DNA of 64,000 bases from Tubulanus polymorphus (lineage: Eukaryota; Nemertea; Palaeonemertea; Tubulaniformes; Tubulanidae), in NCBI RefSeq assembly GCF_964204645.1, contig NC_134028.1, forward strand, positions 2,636,001 through 2,700,000, read 5' to 3'. The position numbers and the translations under genes are program-made. Below the pieces are notes generated by a model. That model was not told the DNA's origin. It ran no database searches and saw only the letters and a list, made by a program, of their open reading frames with translations. Of the stretch, positions 25,069 through 36,200 are shown in pieces. How positions within the stretch are numbered: the stretch's first letter is position 1; every line of letters starts with the position of its first letter.

Positions 25069-28000
25069 ATGGGAGGTTTTCCTAATCAACAACCTGGAAA
25101 TCAACAACAAATGTCTGGATACCAGCAGCAAAACCCTGGAGGTCAACCTCCCGCGTCGCAGGGGTCATACGCGCCATCAAATATACCGGGGTCTTTCCCG
25201 ATGTCGCAACAACCGACCGGACAACGACCACAAACAGCGCCTACTACAAACAACTTCAACCAAACATCAAATATGTATGCAAACAATACATCATCATTGA
25301 ACTCGAGTTTTAATCAGATGAGTTTTCAGGTAAATATCGAGTGATTTTATACTTCAATAGAATAAAGAGTTCTGAACTATCGCATGAATAACTGTTAATC
25401 TAGTCTCAGTCGGGCATAGAGCCTGCTCATATTCTCCCCCCACCACTCTATGTAACCTAGTCTAATCAAATCTAGTCCTTCTATCAAAGTTTTTAAATTG
25501 AAGCTGAAAGGCCATCTATTCATCGAAGCTTTGAGTTAAACATGTTTTAGTTTCTTTCCTCCATTCTCTTTGTAAAGCCAATATGAATCGTATATGAACT
25601 GATATTTTACAGCATGGAAGCCATCGTCCCGTTAATCTGTTACAAGAGCGTCATATTCTACCCCCAGACGGCGTACAGACGGCTAAACCTGTACTACCGC
25701 ATGATTTCAAGAAAGTTAACTGTAATCCCGAGTACGTAGTAAACTCCATTCAGTTCGGGCTTCACGAAAGCAGATTCTGTATTTATTAAGAATTTTATTT
25801 TTTTTTGCAGCGTATTCCGATGTACATTAAATGCTATACCGCAGACTCAACAACTATTAAATAAAGTTCGATTACCACTCGGTATTCTTATACATCCTTT
25901 CAAAGATTTATCGGTGAGAGAATCATTCCATAAATAACGAGATATTCTCATACGATTCATCGTTATTCGATTATCACGTATTGTATTTTACAGCAATTAC
26001 CTGTGATCCAGTCGAGTGTGATAGTTAGGTGTCGATCGTGTAGAACTTACATAAATCCGTTTGTTACGTTCGTCGATCAGCGACGTTGGAAATGTAACTT
26101 GTGTTTCCGAGTTAACGAACGTAAGTTCTCGCCGTCCTTATTGCGCAGACGATCGATAAACAGCCGGATTTTCTCCTCACGAAATTAAATGCGTTGACAA
26201 TAACTTGCAACAGAAACAACAACAATAATAAGTTTGATAATCGTTTCGTTGAAAATTGTTTGATTATAATTTCAGTACCAGATGAGTTCCAGTTTGATCC
26301 GGTAAGTAAAACGTACGGTGATCCTCAAAGACGTCCGGAAATCAAATCTGCTACTATTGAATTCATAGCACCTTCGGAGTATATGGTAAGTTAGGTCCAG
26401 TTTTATAAAGATGATCTCTGTGCCCATTCCCACACTTTAACTCGTAATGAACTACCGTTAGACCGTATCACTGACCTCACAACTGTAAATTCATTGCTCG
26501 GTGTTTGTATATTTCAGTTGCGTCCACCTCAGCCAGCAGTTTATCTGTTCGTTTTGGATGTATCGTACAATGCTTTGCAAACAGGTTTGTCTCGAATTCA
26601 TATTCACTGAAATTTGTTCGTAAGTCCACGTATTATCCTTACAGCATCTCCGTTTGTCAAATCCCGATGAAGGCAGGAATTTTCGTCGATCTATTTACAG
26701 GTTATTTGGCAAAGTTTTGCGGAACGTTGTTGGATAATATCGACCGTTTGCCGGGCGATTCGAGAATGCAAATAGGTTTCATAACATACGATAGATCAAT
26801 ACATTTCTACAACTTGGCTGAAGGCCTGTCTCAACCTCAGATGCTTATCGTTTCTGATATTGATGGTAACCTACGATTATTCTATGATATTTCCAAGAAA
26901 TTAATGTCTATTCGTAATGTTTATGAGCTAAATGTTGAATTATGAATATGGCAATGTTAAATTCTTCTTTTCACAGATGTATTCCTTCCTTCACCTGATA
27001 ACTTATTAGCAAATCTTCACGAGGCGAAAGATTTAATTCTTGACTTGCTCAACAACTTACCGAGCATGTTTGCCAATAATACCGAAACAGGAAACGCACT
27101 CGGGGCAGCGCTGCAGATCGCGCATAAATTAATGGTTTGTATTTGATATATGTCATCCGCTTTGAGAATGAGAATCCCCTGAATCAAATTTCATCTTTAA
27201 ATAATCATCTTTACAGGGTAGTACGGGTGGTAGAGTAACAGTAGTAAATTCATCGCTACCATCAGCCGGCCCCGGAGCCTTGAAATGCAGAGAAGATCCG
27301 AATGAAAGAGCTGGAAAGGTATGAATCGAATGTGTGTAATTTCTGCTAAATCGTATTTTGTGATACACGTCATGGAATTTCATTTGTATTTCTGCAGGAT
27401 GTGTCTAACCTCGGTCCAGCTACAGATTTCTATAAAAAGATGGCGTTAGATTGTTCCGGGCAGCAGATAGCAGTCGATTTATTCATGATAAACTCTCAGT
27501 ATTCAGACCTAGCGTCCGTCGTAGCGGTGTCGAAGTTCTCCGGTGGTTCTATCCACTATTATCCCGGATTCAATGCGCAGAATAATCCCGGTTTATGCGA
27601 GCGATTCGCGAGCGAATTGAGACGATATCTGACGAGAAAAGTTGGGTTCGAATCCGTAATGAGGGTTAGATGTACTAGAGGTACGTTGATATTCTTATAG
27701 TCCTTAAGAAACTACTCGCTCAAGGTATCTTATTGGATTTTATCGTATATTATTATTACAACACGGATGGAGTGTTTCATTAAGATTATCTATTTGATTT
27801 GTGTCTGAAATGATGAAATTCGATCCATTGTAGGTCTGAGTATTCATACGTTCCATGGAAACTTCTTCGTACGATCTACTGATTTGTTGTCCTTGCCGAA
27901 CGTGAACCCTGATGCAGCATTCGGTATGCAGATGTCTATTGAAGACCCGTTGACCGATGGTAACACCGTTTGTTTCCAGGCTGCTCTTTTATATACATCT

Positions 28001-29696
28001 AGCAAAGGTAGGTGGTTCATTTTTGGGGGGCGGTCGGATATTGTGACTTTCCGAGATAACGAATCGTTGATAATTCTTTATGTTCTGCAGGTGAAAGAAG
28101 AATCAGGGTACATACGTTGTGTTTGCCAGTTTCGAATCAAATACCAGAAATTATTGCTAGCGCAGATCAACAGGCAATTGCTGGCCTTCTCGGCAAAATG
28201 GGTGAGTTGATTCACTATGATTCATATTGTGTTAAAATAAATCCAAAACCTGAGTGTATATTTGTAATGCATAAATTTCATCTTTGTTATCTATGTTAAC
28301 ATGTAATAGTCCTTAAGAAATCCAAAGAATGGAGTTTATTGTCGGTTGATTGAATTTTCAAAAAAATTTTCCAGCCTGTGATAGAAGTTTATCAGCAAAT
28401 CTTGGATCAGCACGCGAGGCTTTGATCAATGCTGCAGTAGATGCAGTTGGTGCGTTCATGGCTACTCTACCGGCTGGTCAACGAGTCGGTTTACTCGGTT
28501 TGCCGACTAATCTATGCCTCCTGCCACTCTACATTTTATCGCTTCTAAAATCGGTAAGTTTTTCGTTGAATCTTTCTTCGCCGCTTGAATCCTATTCAAC
28601 AACGGGATGAACCTGGATTTACCGAAAGAAAATTTCAATCCGCGTTTCGTTACAGCTCGCATTCAGGGTTGGAACTAGTACGAAGTTAGATGAACGTGTA
28701 TACGCGATGGAACAATGTAAAACTTTACCGTTGAATCAACTCCTGCTGCGCCTGCATCCAAATCTATATCCAGTTCATGCATTGGATGATAAAGTAAGTA
28801 TATGTAGACAGTCAGGTCGAGTTTCTGTTGTCAGGAAGATCAGTCTTACCCCACACTTATAGTACGATAAAGATGGAGTCTGAGAAGTTTCCTTTAAACT
28901 TGACATTCGCTTCAATTTAAGAACGCTATAACGAAGAACGATGTAGTGATACCTCAACCGGCCCTGCTGCAGTTATCCAGCGCTAATATCGATCGTCATG
29001 GAGCGTATCTATTAGACTGTGGTACGAAGTTATACATGTGGGTCGGTGGTGCTATCAGTGACCGCTATTGTCAGGAGGTGTTCGACGTGCCAAACTTCGT
29101 TTCGATTCAAGACTGTTTAGTGAGTTTCGCGTTTATCACTTCTGAGATTTAAGTTTTGATCATGTTTTCATTTGAATTAACGTCGCTTTCTTCCGTCTTG
29201 CCTTGCAGTCGAAACTGCCTGAATTAGAAAATCCGACTTCGGAAAGATTAAACACGTTTATTCAATATTTACAAGACCTTCGGCCTTTCCAGGCTGAATT
29301 TCAGGTTGTCAGGTATGTTGTCGGCTATTTATTCCCTGTTTGACTATAAAATATATCTTAAGAAATCTAGGGTAGTAAATCCAAGATGGACTAAAGCGTT
29401 AAGGATTTATAAATTACTAACGTAGAATTGATTTAGGACCTGGCTTCAGTTTCATGAAAAATTCAAATTCAAATTTTCGGTTTAAGACATTGGAAGCTAC
29501 CCTTGGGCCCTTGGTTGATAATACGTCCATAAAACTCATTGTTTAATAATTCTTTCATGAATATTTATTGTATTATTTCAGGGAGGACAGCCGCGTACGT
29601 ATGAACTTCATACAGCATATGATAGAAGATCGAACAGAGTCCACTATGTCTTATTACGAATTTATTCAACATATACAGAAACAAGTGAAGACTTAG
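21020..29696 (+). CDS. SEC24B: SEC24 A/B-class COPII coat cargo adaptor
   Basis: SEC24 joins SEC23 in the inner COPII coat and selects cargo leaving the endoplasmic reticulum. Twenty-two exons: 21020-21122, 22686-23306, 24119-24205, 24352-24480, 24750-24811, 24892-25329, 25613-25731, 25811-25913, 25994-26120, 26276-26385, 26518-26584, 26701-26865, 26977-27134, 27217-27318, 27398-27680, 27834-28007, 28091-28201, 28375-28553, 28656-28793, 28922-29119, 29209-29312, 29582-29696. All are in frame and encode 1230 residues. Exons 1-6 give a Pro/Gln/Gly/Met-rich disordered N-terminus with Q runs. The zinc finger is CRSC...CNLC in exon 9. The trunk contains [13 protein letters not shown] and [15 protein letters not shown]. 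Later landmarks are [57 protein letters not shown], the gelsolin-like [16 protein letters not shown] and the C-terminal [13 protein letters not shown]. The wording matches vertebrate SEC24A/B better than C/D. A versus B is not resolved. Confidence 0.95.
21403..21533. mobile_element. Short inverted-repeat element in SEC24 intron 1
   Basis: The left arm TTTGAATGGAGCGACTGCAG and continuing TTTAGGTGTCC is matched in inverse, with mismatches, by GGTGACCCAAACTGCAG...CCATTTGAA at the right end. The arms are about 30 bases and the element about 130 bases, with no coding capacity. The core GCGACTGCAGTTTAGGTGT recurs in opposite orientation at 1018-1040. Confidence 0.55.
21989..22200. mobile_element. 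Palindromic inverted-repeat element in SEC24 intron 1
   Basis: The left arm runs AGAATATTCCGTCCTCCCTT, then GACAGGGATTCGAAAC...CATGGC. The right arm is its imperfect inverse, GCCATCGAGTTCAATC, then CCTGTCAAGGGGGATGAG...ATTCTG. Arms are about 45 bases around a central 120 bases, with no open frame. This is a MITE-like fold-back element. The family is not assigned, and no clear target duplication was found. Confidence 0.55.
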
Positions 29697-29813
29697 GACT
29701 CTATGATATAACGTATACATTTATTACTAGTGCTGATGAAAAAAAAAAAACTTTTATCATTAAATTATTGAAATTTATCTACAAATTCGGCGAGGATTTC
29801 GGAGTGCGTTGTT

Positions 29814-29880
29814 GTTGGCTAGTTAGCTGGTTGCTGGTTAGTTAGCTGGTTGCTGGCTAGTTGGCTAGTTAGCTGGTTGT
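29814..29880. repeat. Short tandem repeat just after the SEC24 stop
   Basis: About 3.3 diverged copies of a roughly 20-base unit built from GTTAGCTGGTTGCTGG and TTGGCTA blocks. It lies 118 bases after the stop codon, so it is probably within the 3' UTR. Confidence 0.7.
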
Positions 29881-31018
29881 GTATCCGAACTTGAAGGAAT
29901 CGATTCAGAAGTTTGATAATGCAATATTTGTTACGCTTTGTCAAATCGCATGGGAAAATCCTTGGAAAGAAAATTTCTGAATTCGTCAAATGAACTAAAA
30001 CTAAGAATTCTAGTAGAATAATGGTGCCAGTAAAATGTGACAATCGTCCTATTGTTAAACGGCACCTCTCCTGAAGTGCATGTGTGTATTTGTTCTCTGA
30101 ATTGATAAACCGAAATTCTGCGCGAAATTAAACAAAATTTTCGGTGGTTTAAACACCTTTAGTGTGTACAAAATAATATGCATGTTAATTTATGAATGAG
30201 TAGCAGGTATATCGTCGAACGGTTTCAATATTATCCAACGAGAGTTCGGTTTGTTTGGGTTTCGGCGAGCGTTGTCTATGGCGGAACAAGGGTTTGCGTC
30301 TCCCGGATATAAAATGTCTGTGATTATATTATTTACATAATATTTAAAAGAATGAAATTATTTCAAAGAAGAAATGTCTTAATAAGACCGACCGCAGCGC
30401 TCGCTGTAGCGATACTGTTAAGATGTTTTTTGTCAAAGATGGTTTATAGATATGAAATAGATATCGTCTCAATGACTGGTCTATTTTAAACGTTTCTCAT
30501 ATGATCTTCTCGTAGGAAATCGAATAAAGGCAAATGAGAAATCTATTTTCATGAGGAAGTGGGAAATATTTTGCTAAGATTAGTCTTAATGTCAAATCTC
30601 AAAAACATACGATGACTTACGATATTGACTTACATACTTTTTCTGGATTTATTTCCATTATTTCATTTTCCATGACTAACTTATGTTACTGAAAATAGCG
30701 AAGGTTTTGTGTTACTGATTAAATAGTCATGTGGTTTTTGAGTGGAGAATGATTTCGTGGAATTCACGTTAGTTTCAACACGACTTCTTCACCTATACAT
30801 ACGTGATAAGCCAGGGACACTGTAATACATACGTTCTTCATTATACTGTTCCTGAATAAACTGTTTTTACGAAATATTTTTAAACGTCTCGTGTATTTTG
30901 AAAGTTATGATTTTTGTTTTGGATGCTGAAAAGAAGATTTTTTTAAACTTAAGTGTGCCAATGTTTATTTGCAATTACAGTAAGTCACAGCGGCCAAATT
31001 AAGCCAGATTAAACTTCA

Positions 31019-31130
31019 GGACCCGGTTTTGTAGACTGGTATTATCTTAAACCCAGGGGTTAAATCAATTGAAAATGAATTGAGTTAGCCCCTGGGTTTA
31101 AAGTTAATACCAGTCTATAAAATCGGGCCC
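31019..31130. mobile_element. Long hairpin (fold-back) element in the SEC24 3' flank
   Basis: Two arms of about 51 bases face each other across a 7-base spacer. The left arm is GGACCCGGTTTTGTAGACTG...AAACCCAGGGG...CAATT, and the right arm AATTGAGTTAGCCCCTGGG...CCAGTCTATAAAATCGGGCC. Only a few mismatches separate them. It could be a MITE or an inverted duplication. If transcribed in the 3' UTR it would form a strong stem. Confidence 0.75.
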
Positions 31131-32853
31131 AGCATTTTGGCTTCATGGCCTGTTTAATCACAAAAAGATGACGATTATTCAGGATTGTATTCATGAAACC
31201 AGTGCGGCTGTGACTCAAACATCTTCAATCTACAATAGTTCCTGTTTTCTGTATGCTACAGTTTACGCACTAAATCTTCACCATAAAACTATCATCCTCG
31301 ATTGAAATAAATATCGTATTCGTGTTGTTAACTTTTGTTTCTCGCTTGATTCAAAAATGAAGGATGGTCGACATTTTTACGGCATCTTACTCGCCTTTGT
31401 AATTGTAATTCTTTTTAGCTGCCGTAAGTTTTGTTAGTAGTCTATAGTTGAACAATACAGCCCGCTGCGAAAGCGAGTATATTCGGGCGTGAGATTTCAC
31501 GAATAGTCTCGCACGAGATAAGATATTTCTTACCCCGATCTTTGATTATATGGACAGAAAATAAAACTACATGTATGTATTATTTAAAAGTAATAAAGAT
31601 GGCCGATCGTTATCGCGTGGTTTGAGATGAATTTATAAATAAGAATTGACCGATATTAATTATCATTAAATGATGGAAACCTATTATATGAATGTATCTT
31701 ATATACAGACTGGGTTATGTTATTTGTATTGTACGATATGGTGTATAGAATGTTTACGAAGGTAAGGTTTATAATGTACATCTAGTCGTAAAAAAGGGTT
31801 ATCAGAAACAATAAGCCTGCACGGCACACACAGTGCACGCACGCACTCACTGGGAACACGCGCGGCCGCAAGAAAAACCAACCTCTACTCTCTTTGTGAT
31901 TCTGGATGTGTAAATAAATTGCGCACTATTTACAAAAAAAAAATATTTTTGTTGTGATGTTTTTTGTCGTCTTATCTGGAGGAAAATACTACATCATTCG
32001 AACCTCTTTATACTATATATACCAGGTGACTGGTATTCCGTCCTCAAACACTTCCGGTCCTCGCTGAAGTTCGTTATAAAGACGCACCGTATCGGTTATT
32101 ACGAACAGGACCCCCCCCAAAAAAAAATTAGCATGCTAACCCCGTCCTGGAAATCAAATGGGACATCGCCCATTTCTGGTGATGATTCGTTCCTGATCAC
32201 ACAATCGAATGAAAAATAAGCCGATTCTCCGTGCGCTCCAGAAACGACGATTGATATCCATCATAAAAACAATGTACCACGTTTATTTACAACGAAATTT
32301 ATTCTAAAAATACGTTTAGATACATTTATTCCGAATGTTATGAATGACAGTCTTCTAGACAACAAATTCTCTAAATATCTAGACAGCCTTCAGCCAATAA
32401 TGTATATGTTATAAACCACCGCGGCTAGATTAAGTCCAGTTTTATAAAGCTATTAACGGAACTCATTTTTATACATAAATCAAAAAGGATATGGACGGCT
32501 GCCTATCAAGAAACTGATCATGATTTTCTTTTACTGGCCCGTAGGTAAAAGAAGTGAGTTATCAAAGATTCCATGAAAATACTGAGTGGGACTCAATATG
32601 ACCATCTTATTTTTGACCATAAAAATGAACGTTTCTCCGATGCCTTTATGCGAATGTAATCTAACGATTTTGAATATATACTTATAGGTTATAAGGTTTA
32701 CAATTTATAAAGCTTCGACTGTTTTTAGCAACATGAGTATTCTAACGCAAAAAGAAAAATTTCTGCAGCTTTCACTCGTTGAATTATCCATTATTCTTTC
32801 TCACAAATACACGTTCAAATTGGTTATGAAATCTGCTGTTTATAGACCTATTT

Positions 32854-33291
32854 TTAGATCTCATCTTCAAGCTGATCGATGGGAATGCCAGCCTCTTTAA
32901 TAGCCTTCAGGAATTCCTTTTGATCCATCAGTGGCGGAAGGTTTTCATTATTTCCTAGATTTTTTTCACCATGTTTTCCTTGTATCAAAATCGGAATTTT
33001 TCTCACTGCAACATCAGTATCTGAGTCTTTCTCTATAACGATACCATTTTGTTCTGATGATACGAGTTCCTCACTTTGTTCGTTTTGTTCGCGTTGCGGG
33101 TCTTCCGATGTATTCAGTTCGAGTTGTTCCGAGATAACTGGTACTTCTTGCGGCTGTTGCCCGAGCTGAGTCTGATCAACTTCCTTTGGTTGAAAATGAA
33201 GCTTTTTGTTCTGGTCGACTAGTTTGTATAGGTAAAATGTAGTTATCATCATAATCAATGTAACACCAAGCATAAGCTTTTTCCGTGGCAT
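32854..33291 (-). CDS. Predicted 145-residue type II membrane protein, unrecognised
   Basis: The open frame starts MPRKKLMLGVTLIMMITTFY. A short basic N-terminus is followed by one hydrophobic segment (residues about 6-22), the layout of a type II signal anchor as in Golgi enzymes. The rest is an acidic, Gln/Glu-rich, probably disordered stem (EEVSS, QREQNEQSEEL) ending in LMDQKEFLKAIKEAGIPIDQ and LEDEI. No enzyme domain follows before the stop. It may be a complete small single-exon protein or a single-exon remnant of a larger gene. Possible poly(A) signals for this strand lie near 32280-32330. I do not recognise a family. Confidence 0.45.
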   Translation of the reverse strand: MPRKKLMLGVTLIMMITTFYLYKLVDQNKKLHFQPKEVDQTQLGQQPQEVPVISEQLELNTSEDPQREQNEQSEELVSSEQNGIVIEKDSDTDVAVRKIPILIQGKHGEKNLGNNENLPPLMDQKEFLKAIKEAGIPIDQLEDEI

Positions 33292-36200
33292 TTTTTGCTA
33301 CAAGAGAAATTTGCAGAAAAAAAATTTTCTTTGAACATAAACCGAAACTAAGGGAAAACAATTTTTTGGATAATTTCGTTATGAAATGCGTGAAATTCAA
33401 CCATGATATTGCTCAGAATAAAATTCTTGCACGTTAACCTGCAAATGTTGATGGACTCGATAAATCAGAGGTCCATTATTAACAATGACATGCTACCACT
33501 GACCTCGATAGATAAATATGTATTCATATACATTTTACTTACTTCTTATAGTTTAAAAAAGAAGCATAAATAAATCCGATTTTAAATCTGCGACGTGGCT
33601 GAGCTAACTGTATATAAAGCTCATGTGTGTGTACGTATGTGTATCGAATTGACACAAGCTGTGCCATCTTAGGTTCTCCAATGATTTTCCAAATCAAATC
33701 CACATCTGTGCATAATCCCCATTCTTCTCTATGTCTTTCATCAATGTGCAACGTGATTGACGAAAAAACTATACTTCCAAAAAATTAATCATCGCGTCTG
33801 GACGTATCTGCATAGTCTCTTAAAGTTGATTTTTATTTTCATTGTATCCTATTCATAGTGTCTGTCACTTGCTCTTTATTTTTAGCTTCAGAATTTTTAG
33901 CTTTTCGTCATCTTATGAAGAAGTGAGAGAATTCATGATATTTTTTTTAGTAGGACTATGTTAAGATATTATTTTCCCGCAATTGAATTTATCCGATCCA
34001 ATAGTGAAAAAACGGTGATCAATCCAAAGTTTGATAAGTTTATCCATAGTATTTCAATTTCTTATTCATTTAGTGTGGGGTCTCGCAAATCTACCACACG
34101 TCTCATGCCGATAGTGGAGCTGAGGGCTTTGAAATCGTTGTGTGCAAAATATGTATATATGAATGGTCGCGCAATGGCAGAATTTTTAAATCGAAGTACA
34201 TACATAATTAAAAATTTCAGTTCCGGTTCGTGTAAAGAATCTTCCGTATACATAATACCGGATGTATCAAATTGAATCACAGGTTTACGAGTATCTCCCT
34301 TATAGCTCAATCCATCCAAATCTACCAAATCACCGCACTAGACAAACAAAACAATCCACAATCCTGGGTATGATTTTCAATCAGGACTTGCTATCTCGAA
34401 TGCGTTTTCAAAGATGCAGTTGAGGGGCAATCTGTCAAAAATAGAGAAAATGGAATTGCCAAAAACCACACCCCGACCTCAAACTTGTCAGACGTACAGC
34501 CTTTCGATAATTTAGCAATAGTCTACTTTGGCAATATTGATGTGAGGTAGACCTGGAAGGTATCCCGAATACGACGTTAATTCGAAGACAAGAGATTAAT
34601 TGTTTTCAGATAAATCTCCCTTGGATACTGGCTGCTGAAGAATACGCCGTACATGCTGCAGCTAATGGTACTGCATCGCTAGAAAACAAATCGATAATTT
34701 CCGTGTTCAAGCGACAAGAACAGTATCACCGCTGTCTTTTCTCAATGTAGATTTTCTGTTCTCGAAAGAGCCATCGATTTGTTTAAGAGCTACTTCTGCA
34801 GCTCGTCTCTCTTGATCCGTGGTGCATGCTGATCAATAGCGCGGAGACTTTTCAGGTGTCGGTCAATAGATCAAGAAATGCCCTTAAAAATACACGAATA
34901 GGCGGGTCAACCACCTAATAAAGCTGGGTCTTATTAGAATAACCTCTAGATTGTTCTGTTTGTTTCGACGGGTCGTGCAGCGGTGCGGCGAAACGAATGA
35001 CCAGGTTACTGATAATGATATCATAGATTTACTTAAATTGTCAAAATTTCTCCAGGAATTAATAATCATTTTTCGCGTAGATACATCGTGTAGATTTTTA
35101 ATTCCTATTAATACACTGTTTTGTTTTATGACGAATAAACTTTTCAATATTGAGGTCATTGGGCTCAGTAATCTGCCCGAAAATGAATTCGTGCATATTG
35201 TGGCTGCTGGAATGTAAAGCACTATTGGAAAAATGGGAGATTCTTTTCAAGCAAGACTCTTTCACCGAGTAATTTCCTTAGTAGTTTCTCAGATTTCTTT
35301 GATGTAATCTAGAATTACGTCAGTACAAGAACGTTTACGTATTTGTTTCGAGGCAAACACCTGCGAGATCCGTTTCTCGAGGGAAAATAATACAAGTTAG
35401 TCCAAAGCACGCAAAATAAACGCTGAAGTAATCGGTAACATTGCAACAGCTCACCTAAAACTTTGGAGAATTAATTGGCGAATAACGCTTGCATGTTGTA
35501 TATAACTAACCTTCCTTTACTTACCTTTCCATCGCCTTCTCGGTTGAGTCGAGAAACCAACATTCCTTGAAGAATTGCTTAGGTAACACAGCAAATTACC
35601 TTTAAGCAGTAAATCTACCTCTTTACCGAAACAACAACTAAGTCGAACGAGTTTGTTTTTGTATTTGTTTATTAGATCGACTAATACTATATATGTATAC
35701 GCGAGTTGGCGAATAGACAATATAAGAGATGAGATGAGATAGAGAGAGAGCGAGGGAGACGGGTGCGTCCGTATATGGAGTGGGCGTAGAAACAGTATTT
35801 GGCCAAAAGATATGCGACTGACTTCGTCTGACAGCATTATGACCGGTCCTCAGAGAACGTCTATTTCCACTCCTATGGTCTCCAATATTACAAAATGTAA
35901 ATTAATATACAAGTATACCGTAGTTCTCTCCCCGGGTCAGGCTTTCACGTTTCTAATGGGTTACATCATTTCTGAATCATATTACATATGAATAATGAAT
36001 ATAGCTTTTTTTTTAAATTCACACTCGCGCACGAAGAAGTCATTTTCACTTCTTGCGTTAAGAACGTGTTTTTTTTTTTAAATATGAGTCTACCAAGTAG
36101 AAAATACGTTTAACGAATTGTTCGTTATCATAAACACACATTGGATTATATTCCAACACTACGACTTTAGTTCTACTGACACATGTATAAAACATCATCC

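Larger units (their letters stand above)
29697..32853 (+). other. SEC24 3' UTR and convergent intergenic region
   Basis: No coding exon seen. Candidate poly(A) signals AATAAA lie at 30855-30860 and 31913-31918. The second is followed by a GT/T-rich stretch (TTGTTGTGATG...), so the 3' UTR may reach about 31.95 kb. On the other strand, TTTATT motifs near 32280-32330 could be poly(A) signals for the minus-strand gene starting at 33291. Confidence 0.4.
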
